Positions 11,290 through 22,953 of a stretch of 49,481 bases of DNA are shown piece by piece (position 1 is the first letter of the stretch; the number at the start of each line of letters is the position of its first letter). A program made the translations under genes and the position numbers. Source of the DNA: Haplomitrium mnioides (taxonomy: Eukaryota; Marchantiophyta; Haplomitriopsida; Calobryales); the NCBI GenBank assembly GCA_049999725.1, contig JBNGIS010033817.1, positions 1 through 49,481 of the forward strand, written 5' to 3'. The notes beneath the pieces were generated by a model. It saw nothing but the letters and a program-made list of their open reading frames with translations. It made no database searches and was not told the DNA's origin.

Positions 11290-12770
11290 CTCTTGTTGCT
11301 CATGTCAAGATTGAAAGAGAATATCTACCATTGGATTATACTTCCCTACTATATGCTTGAATTCTGGATTCAAAAACTTGATATAAGCAATCCAATGCAA
11401 TATTGCAATACCAAGAGTGTTGCAATTGGTAATCATCCCTAACAAAGGTAAGCAATGTGTTTCTACAATCAATGGTGCTCCAATCAAAAATATTCTGTCA
11501 TCTTTCATAGGTGCAACCACCCTCCATAGCTCTCTCTTTACCTGTGAATAGCTTCTTTATCATTTGCTCAATAATTTTTCTTGAACCAAATTGCAAATTG
11601 GTTTCCTTCCTCATCATTTTGTCCAATTGCCCAACCTATAGCAATAGGGCTGGAATCTACAATCAAGAAGGACAAGCTAAGAAGATAGTAATTTCATCAG
11701 CTTTCACGCTGCTCTTGTATGGATATCCTCCCATCGAAACTCATTGCATTTGCACAACAAATCATACAAATCTTCTGCTACATATGCAAAATGAGGGATG
11801 CACACATGATAGAAACACATGCCTCTAGAAATTTTTGTACCTCTATGACTGAGCTAGATGTATCCTTTAGTCATTGGATAACATCAAATTTTTTTATAAG
11901 GTTTTCAGCCAAACCAACCATATAAATGTCCCACAATTACAACATCACAAACTTTTAAGGATGATTTTTCCCATGATAAGGTCAAATGTACCTCTTCCAA
12001 TCTTTTTAAAATCTGATCACAATCTTAAATATGATCCATAGCAAATTTTCAACACCTTGTCTCATCCAAAGCTTCATTCTTCTCTTCTTCTATCCAATCC
12101 TTGATGGGAATGTCATCAATAATGGCATAGTCTTTTCTGGGATAAATTTTCTTAGAGCTTTGTTCATCCTATGCATCATGTGTGTCATTGAATTTGTAGC
12201 ATCTCAATAAACCCAACGGTGTTCTCATAGTCGTAATATCTCTACTTCCTTCAACATGCTAGAATTGGTCATAGCTAGAGTAGAGATCACCCATAGAATA
12301 GATAGCTCTACTAGCAAGTGCTTTTGCATACTCTCCAACAATTGGTCCTACCTCTATATTTCAGATGGTAGCTTGATTCACATGTTGCATATCTTGTATA
12401 AATTACAGTATCTCACTTTTCTTAAGCATTGTAAACCATCAGCTAGAATATGGACCAAATGATGGCTCCAAAATCCTCATATGTATTTTTTCCTTCAAGA
12501 GGTCTAAGAGGTTTGGTAGACGAGCTTTTGGTAATGGAATTAGCTTCAAGTTTTAAGGTGCATGTGAAACTATAAAAATAATCATTGACACGACCACATC
12601 TGAATCCACACACATTATTTCTTAAGGCTCAAAAGAGAGCGTTTTACTAGGTTTTTTTAGCATCTCTCTAAATACATCTTCCTCTTGAGGCAAAAGAAAC
12701 TCTCGTGATCCAACCTTCAGCTCCTCCATTGTGGTTGGAGTAAACTTATCCTCAATTTCCAAAATCTTTC
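11290..12770 (-). pseudogene. Ty3/gypsy reverse transcriptase and RNase H (broken)
   Basis: On the minus strand the RT begins with NLKLIPLPKARLPNLLDLLK (about 12550), then MRILEPSFGPYSS, FIQDMQHVNQATI, and ASRAIYSMGDLYSSYDQF (about 12240-12320). The last holds the first catalytic aspartate (motif A). The distal RT is too decayed to read. The RNase H/connection end is preserved in an open frame at 11305-11520, with ETHCLPLLGMITNCNTLGIA and then LNPEFKHIVGKYNPMVDILF. Several in-frame stops are present, so no functional product is possible. Confidence 0.88.
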
Positions 12771-13153
12771 TCAAACTCATGTTTTGAAGCTTTCCTTACT
12801 TGCTTACTGGAAATAGTTGGAAGAGGTTGAACTACAGGTTTTACCTTCTTCTCCACCATTTTATATCTGGTGTCTACTCTAGCTTCCAATCTTGCAAATG
12901 ACTCAATGGTTGTATAGAGTTCTCTTGAATGTAAACAATCCACCTTGTCATCGCTTCTAAATCCAATAGTAGCAAGTAGCTCTAGAGGATATTCAATCCT
13001 TTGCTCCAAATATACACCTAAAATTTCTTCTTCTTTATTCATCACACCCATTTTTTTGAAGCATTTTTCAGTTCTTTGAATTTCTTTTCTTTTCCATCTA
13101 GAAAAATCCCCAAGTTGTGTATATACAAAAATTCCACTCTCAATATACTTCAC
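12752..13153 (-). pseudogene. Ty3/gypsy protease-RT linker region
   Basis: A 133-codon minus-strand open frame lies between the protease and RT blocks of the same element. It is charged and begins after a GxFxYTQLGDFSRWKRKEI stretch. It ends with VEKKVKPVVQPLPTISSKQV, a linker type that commonly precedes RT in this gypsy group (from memory of the family, not a search). No catalytic motif belongs to it. Confidence 0.6.
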
Positions 13154-13427
13154 TACTCAAATACAAAAGGTACTTTTATTTTGTCGCAAGAGTACTTTTC
13201 TGGTTGTACGACCATAATCTCACTATATTGTGGCACCTATCAAAAATTCTGAAACTCCTCTCTAATTGTAGGTGGAGAGTAGTTCCTCAAACTATCTTGA
13301 TTCCTCTCATGGTTTGCATGGATAGTTATAAGTTGTACCACTTCTCTTTCATCTTGACTTCTCACCTAGGTATATGTTGATCCATCATCCAAACCTTTGT
13401 TTCTATCCTTGCAGTTGCAATATAAAG

Positions 13428-13884
13428 CTACCCAAGGACTACTAGATGAGAAGTGCCTTCTTGTACAAAGAAGTTTTTCTTTATGACCACATCATCAACC
13501 TTCACTCTCACACCTGAGCAAGCCCCATAGAGCTCTTTTTGTTGCTTGAATTGCCCAACCATGATTTGTATCAATTCGCCACTTCCCTTGCTGGTAGATA
13601 TCTTTGAAGATAAGATTAATTTTTTATCCATGAACAATGAGTGCAATCGTTGGATCTAGAAAGTCCCCAATCTTGACAATAGGTTTAGAGGTGGCTCTAG
13701 CCCAATGGCTCTTTGAATAATGACTTGAGGATTTTTCATCCTCTTGAATCAATTGCACCTTGCAATTGGTGCAACATCTAGCTAATTCCATCTCCTCTTC
13801 CTTGGTGACTCTTGTCTCAAAAGCATTAGTCATTGTTGTTTCTTCTATCAATTGTCTCTTCTTGTTGATAATGTTAATGATCAT
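13428..13884 (-). pseudogene. Ty3/gypsy aspartic protease (broken)
   Basis: Two overlapping minus-strand frames give the retropepsin-type block. The first, 13624-13884, ends with SHWARATSKPIVKIGDFLDP and TIALIVHG, where the active-site Asp-Ser/Thr-Gly position reads V-H-G, so the catalytic Asp is lost. The second, 13428-13646, continues with KKLILSSKISTSKGSGELIQ, then KELYGACSGVRVKVDDVVIK, NFFVQEGTSHLVVLG. The frameshift falls at the active site itself. It would have cleaved the gag-pol polyprotein. Confidence 0.75.
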
Positions 13885-13899
13885 ATCATGAACTTTTTT

Positions 13900-15500
13900 C
13901 TAGCAATGCCAAGAATCTCTCATAGGGTAAACTCAATATTAGCATTGAGCACTCTCTCTTCCAACATTCCTCTCAATTTTGTAGTTGTCTCAATGTCATA
14001 TTGCAACTTGTATGATGAAGCCTTCTCTTTCTCTTTTGGTTTTTCCTTTTTCAAGAGTGGAAGGAAAAACATCTTCCATGTGCTCCTCTCTTGAAGGTTG
14101 TCTCTTTTCACCTCTTCGAGGCCTCTTTGAAGCTGGCCTCTCCTCATTAGTACTAGTTTCTTCTCTCTTTCTTTGCTCTTCTACTAGAGCTTTATGCTAA
14201 TTTTTAGCAATGTAAGCATGCACCAAAAGAGTGTCTACTAGATCATTTCAAACAGTAGCAGTTTTGATAGATCTGGCAATCTTCAACAAATCCTATCTTT
14301 TTGTGTTGCTTCCTTCCATTGCAAATAGAGCACAAGTCTACATTCCACTAGTTTTTACATGCTTAGTAAATTCACGCTTCACCTCAACTCCATAGGTGGC
14401 AGCCTCTACTTGTGTACTAGCAAGCTTTTGCGAGTACTCCTCAACAACACCCTTCATTCCTCCTTTTCTAAAATTGGCTTTGAGGATCTCACCTGTATCT
14501 TTGAGCGAAATCTTGCCCACCTTCTAATAGAGAACTCCTAAATGAAGAGATTTGGCAAAATCTCCACACTACTTTCTCAAATCCTCGATGTTATCACACC
14601 ATATGCATTGTTGTACATACCCCAATCTTTAGGCAGGCTAATTATTGCTTGCTTCTTTCTTCCTTTGCAGGTTTGCAAGTTTGATCTCCAAATATTTCAT
14701 TCCATTGACTAGCTCCTCGACTGAATCTCTTTCTAGAGCAATAGTAGAAAGATGAGTAGTAGGCATAGAACAAGTAGGAATAGTAGGAGAAATTGGATGC
14801 CTATGAGATACTATGATGGGTGGTGATCTCACATCATGCCTCACTACCATCTTACCCCTTCTTGATTTCCTCATAGTCAACATACTTACTGTTTCTGAAA
14901 CTTCTTTCCAATCCGAAGCTAAACCATTGTCTTTCTTTCTACAACTCTCTTTGAAGTTCATTATTTGTTGATTGTAAAAACAACTCCACTTTGTCTTTTT
15001 CCAAGGTCAATTTCTCCATATGAGAAAATTGTGAAAATTGCCTTTCAAATTCCCAAAAAAGCTCAGTAATAACCAACCTTTTGTTTGTTTGATTTACCCA
15101 TTCAATGAATGACTTTTAATTCACTCTAACAACATCCTCCCATGAGTGTTCTTCTTTAAATTGGAGAGTAAAGCTCTCCCAGTAACCCCTATACACTTGA
15201 ATAAGCTCTCTAACCTGTCCTCTCAATTCCGACATAACAACTAACTTAAAGGTTTGAATTGTTTTCTTATTTGGAACTTTATTGAGTTCCACCTCTCAAG
15301 CATAGTATTTTAGATATTTGGAGACATTTCTCTCTTCAAACTTGCTATGTAATCCCACAATGGGTTGCAAAGCTCTAATGACCATTGTTTCTTTTTGGTC
15401 ATAGGCTTGTTGTTGCTGCATCAAGAGCAAATGCTTGTAGCATTGGAGTCTCTTACCCAGAAGAACTCATAATGATTCATGAAGCTTTTAAGAGCTCACA
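13900..15500 (-). pseudogene. Ty3/gypsy gag (broken)
   Basis: This is the first coding block after the primer-binding site. On the minus strand, broken frames near 15400-15050 read YLKYYA, ELNKVPNKKTIQTFKLVVMS, LRGQVRELIQVYRGYW and SFIEWVNQTNKRL, a helical, coiled-coil-like gag. They are followed by charged frames at 14638-14961, 14338-14520 (VKREFTKHVKTSGM) and 13920-14147. No CCHC zinc knuckle could be identified. The assignment rests on position and continuity with the protease block. Confidence 0.65.
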
Positions 15501-15518
15501 CTCTCTTCACTCAAGAGG

Positions 15519-15536
15519 ATCATGTCGGGTTCACCA
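15519..15536 (-). promoter_or_regulatory. Primer-binding site of the Ty3/gypsy element
   Basis: On the minus strand, 2 bp after the LTR end, the sequence reads TGGTGAACCCGACATGAT. Its complement ends in GGGTTCACCA, i.e. a CCA 3' end, as a tRNA primer requires. It is not the initiator-methionine type; which tRNA it matches was not determined. Confidence 0.75.
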
Positions 15537-15538
15537 AT

Positions 15539-16609
15539 TGTTGTGTGGTAGTAATTTAGGTCAAGGAATACAATGGTATATGGTTGAGGAGAATGTTGTG
15601 TGAAAAGCAAAAGCTTTTTGGTCTACTATGTTGAAATGAAACAAATATGGTGTAGATGTAGTGCCTCTTGCCTTCATGGCTTCAAATTTTCTCAATCAAA
15701 AGAGAAAGTTAAGCAAATCACTCAAGTTTTTTGCTCGATTTTTGTCAAAAAGAATGTAAGATCTACTAGTTTCTTGGGTTTTAAACTCTCGTGATGAAAT
15801 CCAGATCAAATGTTAAATTTGTGTGCAAAATTTCAGCTGCAATTTTGCAATAAAATGCTCACTACAAACATAAACTTAGTTGATGTTTGAAAAACCAAAA
15901 AATACACCACTCATAGATTTTACCATAACTCCTTCAAATCAAAAGAACTTGATCTGAATTTTTGCAAAACATTCCTTTAAACTAACATTTCTATGCTCAA
16001 AAATTTTCAAGTTTTGTAATGATCTTTGCATAGGAAAAGAATTCACAACTCACAAGTCAAAATAATGATGAACTCAAAGAACCTCAACAATTTGCCATCA
16101 ACTTCAAACAATTGTCAAAGAATGACCTCAACTCCAAATGAATCAAATTTTGAAAAATAGTTGTAGCACTTGTTGTCAGCTTTCTAATGGTATTATGTTT
16201 TCTTCAAGAACTATTGTGAAAATTACACAATTGCTCAAAATGTAAATCTATCTTCAATTTGACCCCTTTGCCTTCAATCGCCTATAAGTATATGATTAAA
16301 ACTCTAAATGATGTGAAATTTTGTCCAAAGCAATGATACTCTTAAGATATTTTGATCTTTGTCCTGCAAAAATTTCTCCTTCTATACAAACTCCTCCAAG
16401 CTTCCAAAAGTTGAACTTCCTCTTTCTTTCCTTTAAATGTTTTACTAAAAGAATGTTTACTCTTTTCTTTTTGGTTATAAGAACAACACGAAGTAAACCA
16501 TTTGGTTTGATAGAGCATAAATAAGATATAAATAGAAGAGAAAATGTATTCTCCCTTAATTTTATGATTATTCAATGAAGTCACTCAATGTTCAACACTG
16601 ATTATTCCA
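15539..16609 (-). repeat. 5' LTR of the Ty3/gypsy element
   Basis: On the minus strand it starts TGGAATAATCAGTGTTGAAC and ends CACACAACA. It is the partner of 7997-9075. Its inner end is followed after 2 bp by the primer-binding site. As the 5' LTR it would carry the promoter; no certain TATA box was picked out. Confidence 0.87.
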
Positions 16610-16689
16610 CTTGCCAAGTTTGCTTTATTTTTTTTTAAGATTTTAAATATGAAGCTTGGGTTGAGCTTGGCTTAGTGTGCACCTTATCT

Positions 16690-17215
16690 TAGTGCTGTGA
16701 TGTTTGTTGTTGGAGCAACAAGTGGACCAGAAGCTCCAAAATAAAGAAAAGTAGTTGATCTAGCATAAGGCTCTACAAAGAAAAAATCGGATGTGCAAAA
16801 GAAAAAGCTAGTCCAGCCACAACTTGTTTGTGAGGAGCCAGTCTGTTCACCTTCTCCTCTAAGCTTCTCTACATATGCTCCATCTTCTTCCTCTTCCAGC
16901 AACTTTGAAGAGGTTGAGCCTGAACCTGTGCAACAACCAACCTCAAGAGCAAACGACAGGTGCACAAGGGGTTGAGAACATTTCAAGTGAGAGAACAAGC
17001 GGATCCTTAGACAACATGTGAAGACGACAAAAAAAATCTGTGAGTCTGCAATCGAGCACTGGAGGGTTTGTGACTATTACAATTCGGTTGGAAAATTTGA
17101 ATTTTCTGAGCTCTAGAATGAAAAAAAGGGGGCCTTTCCAAATTAGGCAACTAAACAAGGATTTTATAGAGCTTCTTGTACAAAAGATGCTTACCAACAA
17201 GTACGCCTCTAAACC
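16690..17215 (+). pseudogene. Fragment of an E2-type methyltransferase gene (N-terminal/middle part)
   Basis: The segment 16975-17205 is homologous to 30580-30800 in E2. Shared DNA includes GAGAACAAGCGGATCC versus GAGAGCAAGTAGATCC, and TTGTAGAGCTTCTTGTACAA-like sequence. In one plus frame it keeps an open stretch VTITIRLENLNFLSSRMKKR, then RQLNKDFIELLVQKMLTNKY. The matching E2 frame reads TITIPLENLNLPKLRMDNWG, LNEDFVELLVQRILTNKYAH. Conservation of this frame against frameshift differences argues it is the real coding frame. Upstream, a Ser/Pro/Glu-rich 60-codon frame (16793-16975) has no counterpart in E2. The fragment is cut at about 17.2 kb by a gypsy gag fragment. Confidence 0.65.
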
Positions 17216-17229
17216 TTAAATTCTTTCAC

Positions 17230-18010
17230 TATTGGGCAAACCATTCCCCCATGTTCCATTGTCACATAGATATCCTACTATTTTTTAGTCTCGAAGGTTT
17301 CTAAGGTAGAATGTTACTTTGAGTAGTGTGCACACCAAACATTTGCAGGTGGAGAATTAGTATTTGGCTCTGATGTTGATTTCACCATATGCATCTTGAG
17401 ATTTAAACGTTGATTTGCAAGAAGAGAGGATTTTCTTGTTGTAAATCGGTCTTGAGTTCATCCGTATAGTTGGAACAAAATGACTTTCTTTTATCTAGTT
17501 GGAGTAATAAAAGTGTTCACAATCTGTGAAGATTGAGCTACTAGACTTGAACCTTAATAGTCACCAGTTGGTGGAATCAATACAAGATTGAATCTATCTC
17601 TTCTTGCTAGCATCATTTCAAACACAATAGCATGCTCTAATATTTGTAAGCATTGAATCAAAACTTGTTTCTGTATAGCCTACTATACCCTCTTTGTAAA
17701 GGAACCAGTCTAGTCTTCAAGTACATGAGGACTATACCTTTTTCTTAGCAAAATCTTGAAAGTGTTGTTATGTTCATGAACAGAATTTTCAGCACAAACA
17801 TTTGGATGTTGAATAAATCATCCTATACTCTATCAAATAATAGGCCCAAAAGCATTCAAGGAAGGCACGTTGAGTTGTTTCCCATATAGCTTGATTGAAA
17901 GCTGCTAAAATGCCAAATGCCAATTTATAGCATCTCCATCTAATGTGATCGAAAAGGTTCAAGCAAAACTTTGCGAAGAGCATTTGTGACTTTAGCCAAT
18001 GCTAAGAACA
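17230..18010 (-). pseudogene. Ty3/gypsy gag fragment
   Basis: Minus-strand translation in drifting frames gives FSITLDGDAINWHLAF (about 17955-17900), IWETTQRAFLECFW (about 17880-17840), SVHEHNNTFKILLRKRYSPH (about 17790-17730), LQILEHAIVFEMMLARRDRF (about 17640-17590) and NVWCAHYSK-HSTLETF (about 17340-17290). This follows the plan of a plant Ty3/gypsy gag capsid: a G-A-W core, a W-F-F helix block, then a Cys-containing tail. It is unrelated in sequence to the gag of the 8-16.6 kb element, so it belongs to another family. No LTRs could be assigned. Confidence 0.55.
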
Positions 18011-21000
18011 TGTTCATCGTGTGCTTGCGTCTACATGATTTACAGATGTTTATCCAATAAATTTTGAATAGAAATGTCTAGATGTCATCAAGTTGCATCC
18101 TGCTATAGAATAAACAACTAAAAAGATCTTTGGTATTTGAGTGCTTGAGTGTGCTATGTTTTGACAAAGAGGAAGAAGAGGAGGAAGAAGAAAATGCCAA
18201 GCATATCTTTTCAATCTGGAAGTGGAAGTTGTTGGAGATGAATGGCTAATATACAATTTGAAGCTATGTATTTTCTTGAGATTAGCCATTAATAATCATA
18301 AAAAAGAAGGGGAATACAAAAAACTAAGGAAATTGAAAAACTTGGAAAATACTCCTAGCTAATCAATAACAAGGCAAACAAATCTAAAAGCATCAAAACC
18401 AATCAAATGTAGTGTCATACAAGACAAGACATGACAACACAATATAAGACAAAGACAAAAGCATAGGGAAAGATGTTTGAGAAACTAAAAATCAGCTAGG
18501 TATACCTATGGCTAGTAATATGGCCAATATCTTGGGTATCTAAAGGGATCTAAGTAGTAAGCCAACATAATGCATCAATGAAATAAAGCTACATATAATG
18601 CAGGGAAATATTCTTTTATCATTCCATTGAGTGTTTCCATTCGACAATATCTCATCTTACAATATTTCAAGCAATAGTTGTACTAAAAGATAAGATCAAT
18701 TAAGATTCAAGTCAATTGAGCAATGGTGCCATTGTTTGCCTTTTTTAAAGGTTGTTGAGTAAAAAGGAGGACCCATCATCAAGTTTCATATCAACTCCTC
18801 TTGTAGCATAGGTGAATCTCCTGTGAAACCAGGAAGAGGCAAGGTTGTTGCTTGTTTTCCATCTTGTAATTGGCTTCACTTTGTTGTGGCCAAAAGAGAA
18901 TCTAGCTAGGGGAAAAGATACTCAATGTACTCAATAAAAGCTTGTATTAAGGGTTGATATTGACGTGTTTTAGATCAAACATCTCAAATCAATTCAAATC
19001 TATGAAAGGTGAGGTCATTTAGAGCTTTAATTGGTGTATAGTTACTTCATAGGGTGTGTCTTCAAGAAAAAACTTAGAACTCAGCTACAAGGAGAAATCT
19101 AGGTTGCAAAGCTATAGATAAAGAATAACTAATACTAATGGATAAGATACAAGGTCAACGTACAGACTTTGACTTATATGCAATGTTTCACCTCCCTACA
19201 AAAAGGGCGACATCAGAGAACTAGAAGTATGGATTTCTTATGTCGTGGAAAATCTGTAAATCAAAGTTATGTTTGTTGGATGTCAAAATCCTAGTTGATC
19301 AAAAGTGAACTAACTAGGATAAAAGAAGGAGTGTAGCCTATCTAGAGCGGAGCTGACCAATAGAAAAGAAGAATCTAGGAAAAAACTTACTCAAAATTCT
19401 AACTAAATAGACATTCAATGTCTTAGACTACAAATTAGATGCTCAATTTGAAGTTGCCAGTTTTCTTATCAAGTGAGCCAATATGAAGGATAACCCACTT
19501 GACACGACAAGCATTTGAACAACCGCTCATAAATTCCAAAGGCATCAAGAATGTAGGATCAAATGATCAAAGTCTTCACTCCAATTTTTTCCCACACTCA
19601 AAACATATTTCAAAAGATATCAAATATATTTCTTTTCAACACCTCTTTTCAAAATCTTTGCAACCTATCACATAAAGTCAATTCAACACAATAAATATGC
19701 TCAAAACCAAATCTTGTCATTGTCCACTACCTTTTACAATATGTAAGTTGCATGGAAGGTAGCTCTATTACTCAAGCAAGATCATGATAACTCACATATA
19801 CATGACATATAGCAAGAGAGCAAAGGAGACACACAACTAATAGTCTAATATCATCTTGATATGCATCATATCTTCTACTTGCAAAACCTCAATGCTCACA
19901 ACATAAACGACTGGTTGGGAGGGTAACACATCTTTTTTGGATGATGGTCTATCTTTTCATGACCTTATTCCTAGCAATTTCTAGCACAAATAGACTCTTG
20001 CGTATTGAATCAACCAAATCACTTTTTGTGATTGTGATCTTTTGTTTCTTAACCATTGTCCAAACCATATATTTTAGATGCATGACAGAAGGTCTTCTTG
20101 TCAATTACAAAAAAAGCTACAATCTCATATATGTAAGGAAGAAAATTTCTTCATGCAGTTTTTAGTGAAGGATACATCCTCTAATTCTTGATTCCTCAAG
20201 TGACAAGTCATGTTTTCATCCTTTAGTAGTTATATTCTTCTCTATCTTAGAGAATCTCCAGTGCATCTTCAATAGTATGATGGAAAAATTAGAGAGAGCC
20301 AAAGCAATAAGTGAAGGGCCAATTAAGCAAAAGAAAAGGGAAAATTCATCCTATTCATATTCTAATGAAAAATCCTATATATTTCACTAAAGAGGACTTA
20401 TCTTGACAAAGAAACAACCAATTCATTTCACTCATGCTCCTATTCATCCTTTCAACAATCCTTTTGTTCACTTGTTGACATTCTCTTTCGTGATTTTTCA
20501 TTGATCCATCAAATCATTTATTGCTTCTCAAGTGTTTTGAACCAAAGACTAAATTGAATTGACCTCTACACACATACATACTCTATAGAAGTACATTAAA
20601 ACAAACCTCTTATACCATTGACCTTATGACTGATTGGTCAACTCCTTTGTTTCTTTTGGTGATGGTTTTTGTTCTGAATTTTCTTTCTTGTTGTTTGATT
20701 CTTGTATAGTGAAATAAAATGCCTCTAAATCTATAAATAGACTCACACATATATTGTTATTTGTTGTTGACAATTTGTCTTTTTTAGATATCATGCTATT
20801 ATCTTGTAGTTTCTTTTTAACGTTGATGTTGATTTACTTGCTACTAAACTATGCTTATAGGTGTTAACATAATTTACATTCTTGAGACCTAATATAGCCA
20901 TGCTTGCATCTAATCATCGTCACATGACCCAACCAAAACTCTTGACTATGCAACTTTGTAGATCTAACTTCTTTGGTTTTACCTCTTTTGGCATTGGTTG

Positions 21001-22181
21001 ATCTCGAAGAAAATCCAACACATAGACCATCATCCATATCAAATAAAATTGCACAATCAATACCAACATCTACAATTCATGAAAACTTTGATGTATGGCA
21101 TTTTTTTTTCTACCATTATACTAGAATTATTTTTAGTTTGTTAGTCTAATCTTTGCCAACTTGAAGAAAGAATTCAATACTATTTAGCTCACTTACATAA
21201 AATGTAATTATCTTCCTCTTAAACTTTACTATACAATCTACATTAGTCTTGCTTCATCTTCAATTAGAGCATGATTCACCTCACAAAATATATGTCTAAC
21301 CTCATGATTCAATGTCTAAAGCTCTACAATATTATACACATCCAATTCTATTTAATTATCACCACACTATTCTAAAATCAAATGGTCTAAATTTTCATTT
21401 TCTTCTGAATTCTGCTCATCTAATGTTTAATTACAAGCTTGCAATTTGGTGTACTCTCCACTTTCATTTTCAAGATAGGTAGAAATTACATTGTCTTCTA
21501 CATTAACACTACCATTGATTTCAACTTCATTTTCCACAATCCATGGATAAACCCACTATCTCTTCTCACATTTAGGTAAAATACTTCGATGAGACATTTG
21601 TAAACTCACATTGATATATCTTGCAAATTGTAAAACCATCCTTGAGAGCATAACAACAAGTTCATTATTATGAATTAATAATCCATCAAGTTAGACAACT
21701 TTAACTCTTCTTTAAAGAGATGAATTTTTCCCCAAATGACATCTTAGCTTCTATGCAAATGTTTAATTTTGAATTCTTCTTCATTGAATTTCAAAGCTAA
21801 TATAGATTCAACCCTAGAACACTATCTAAAAAAGAACCAAAATCATAATTCCTTTTAGTGGCAACTTGAACTTCCTACTTTAGTAAAGAAAATATCACAA
21901 AAATCAGGTTCTAAAAAATAGAAAGAAAATTTTAAATATTCAAACTTGTTATAAATAGCACAAATAGAGAAAATAATGAATTGACATGACATACTTACAT
22001 CATAAAAAACTTGAATTAATCAAATGTTATTTTCACCAATCGTATGGTCAATATAGTATAATCACAACCATTACAAACCAAAAAAAAACCATGAAACTTC
22101 TCATATTAAGACAATGAAAATTCTCAAATAAAACAACTTAGAATAAAAAATACTGATATAATGTGCATAAGTATCAAGGTA
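18011..22181. other. AT-rich sequence without a recognised gene
   Basis: Short frames only. Traces of coding-like composition on the minus strand (for example AINDLMDQ, KITKENVNK near 20520-20480 and KKQKITITKSDLVDSIRKSL near 20050-19990) hint at a very old protein-coding relic, but no family was recognised. No tandem array, TIR or LTR pair was found here. Confidence 0.4.
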
Positions 22182-22399
22182 TGTTAGATCACTGCACTAA
22201 GAAACACAATAGACAAACACGTGAGATATGCAACAATGCTCTGTATGTTGATAAGGCATATTCAGCCCTAAATTTACAAGGGGAAGGAGTGCCAATGTGC
22301 GCCTTCAATCTGCCCCCATGTATCTTAGCCTACAATAGTTAGTTACCCTAACTGAGACTAAGAGGGCTGCCAGATCAGCTTGGTGAGCTCCTACTTTCA
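22182..22399 (-). repeat. 3' LTR of the copia element (218 bp, TG...CA)
   Basis: Read on the minus strand it starts TGAAAGTAGGAGCTCACC directly after a purine tract and ends GTGATCTAACA, giving TG...CA termini. The partner 5' LTR would lie beyond the right edge of the window. Confidence 0.7.
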
Positions 22400-22413
22400 A
22401 TACTCCCCCTTGA
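22400..22413 (-). promoter_or_regulatory. Polypurine tract of the copia element
   Basis: The minus-strand sequence CAAGGGGGAGTATTGA sits between the end of the pol frame (…CVELKGEY, stop) and the LTR start. Pol stop, purine tract and LTR start overlap by a few bases, as is common in plant copia elements. Confidence 0.8.
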
Positions 22414-22791
22414 GCTCAACGCATGTACACCAAGTTGCTTTATGAATTTTTACAACTTTTTTGCTCCCAATGCCTTCGAAGATATAAGCCAACTAATCCT
22501 TAGTGCTGATATATTACACAACAATCAGCTTGGCCAACACCATTTCTCTCACAAAATGATAATGCACTTCAATGTGCTTTGATTATGCATGAAATACATG
22601 ATTGTTGGCAAGCTTAATATTCCTAATGCTATCACAATGAACCCCTACTGGTTTCTTTATATTGACATCCAAATCTTGAAAAAGTTTCAGCAACCATATT
22701 ACTTTACAAGTGGTCATTTTTGCACCAATGTACTCAACCTCTATCCTCGATAATGCGACTATAGGTTGCTTCTTGCTACTCCAATAGCTAC
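22404..22791 (-). pseudogene. Ty1/copia RNase H, C-terminal half
   Basis: The minus-strand frame reads WSSKKQPIVALSRIEVEYIG, then CKVIWLLKLFQDLDV, VHCDSIRNIKLANNHVFHA, then a stop, then SKHIEVHYHFVREMVLAKL. These are the conserved end of copia RNase H, including the acidic E-E-Y region and the KHI-HYHFVRE signature. It ends at LKGEY and a stop next to the polypurine tract. In-frame stops show decay. The N-terminal half is displaced to 45438 by the E2 insertion. Confidence 0.9.
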
Positions 22792-22816
22792 TACTTTGAA
22801 CCCAGAACATGCTACT
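22792..22816 (+). repeat. Left terminal inverted repeat of E2
   Basis: TACTTTGAACCCAGAACATG followed by CTACT. It matches E3 at 46000 (TACTTTGAACCAAGAACAAG) and, inverted, the right end at 45403-45427. The 5-6 bp before it (AGCTAC here, AGCCAC before E3) are also similar, so the repeat may extend outward. Confidence 0.75.
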
Positions 22817-22853
22817 CAAAACAAGAACTTTTTTTTTCTTAGGAAAGAACGTA

Positions 22854-22953
22854 NNNNNNNNNNNNNNNNNNNNNNNNNNNNNNNNNNNNNNNNNNNNNNN
22901 NNNNNNNNNNNNNNNNNNNNNNNNNNNNNNNNNNNNNNNNNNNNNNNNNNNNN
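22854..22953. other. Assembly gap (100 N)
   Basis: A run of exactly 100 N lies just inside the left end of E2. The true length is unknown; the corresponding E3 region (after 46045) is continuous. Confidence 0.99.

Larger units (their letters stand above)
7997..16609 (-). mobile_element. Ty3/gypsy LTR retrotransposon (8.6 kb, decayed)
   Basis: Two direct LTRs of about 1.07 kb flank an internal region that, read on the minus strand, gives gag, protease, RT, RNase H and integrase in the Ty3/gypsy order. A primer-binding site lies 2 bp inside the right-hand (5') LTR. The LTRs differ visibly (roughly 15% by eye in the best-aligned 140 bp), and every ORF is broken, so the copy is old. The 5 bp outside the two ends (CACAC at 7992-7996 and CTTGC at 16610-16614) do not match, so no target duplication is visible. 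It may have eroded, or the ends may come from recombination. Confidence 0.9.
22182..22791 (-). mobile_element. Ty1/copia retrotransposon, 3' part (RNase H end, PPT, 3' LTR)
   Basis: This is the left-hand remnant of a minus-strand copia element whose RT part lies at 45428-45999. Reading the minus strand across the E2 insertion, the RT/RNase H text stops after TSGFVFLFRSARIA at 45438. It resumes with WSSKKQPIVALS at about 22780, the expected next residues in copia RNase H. The element was therefore split by E2. Confidence 0.88.

Noticed and set aside
7992-16614. Target duplication of the gypsy element
   Set aside because: The flanking pentamers CACAC and CTTGC do not agree, so none is claimed.
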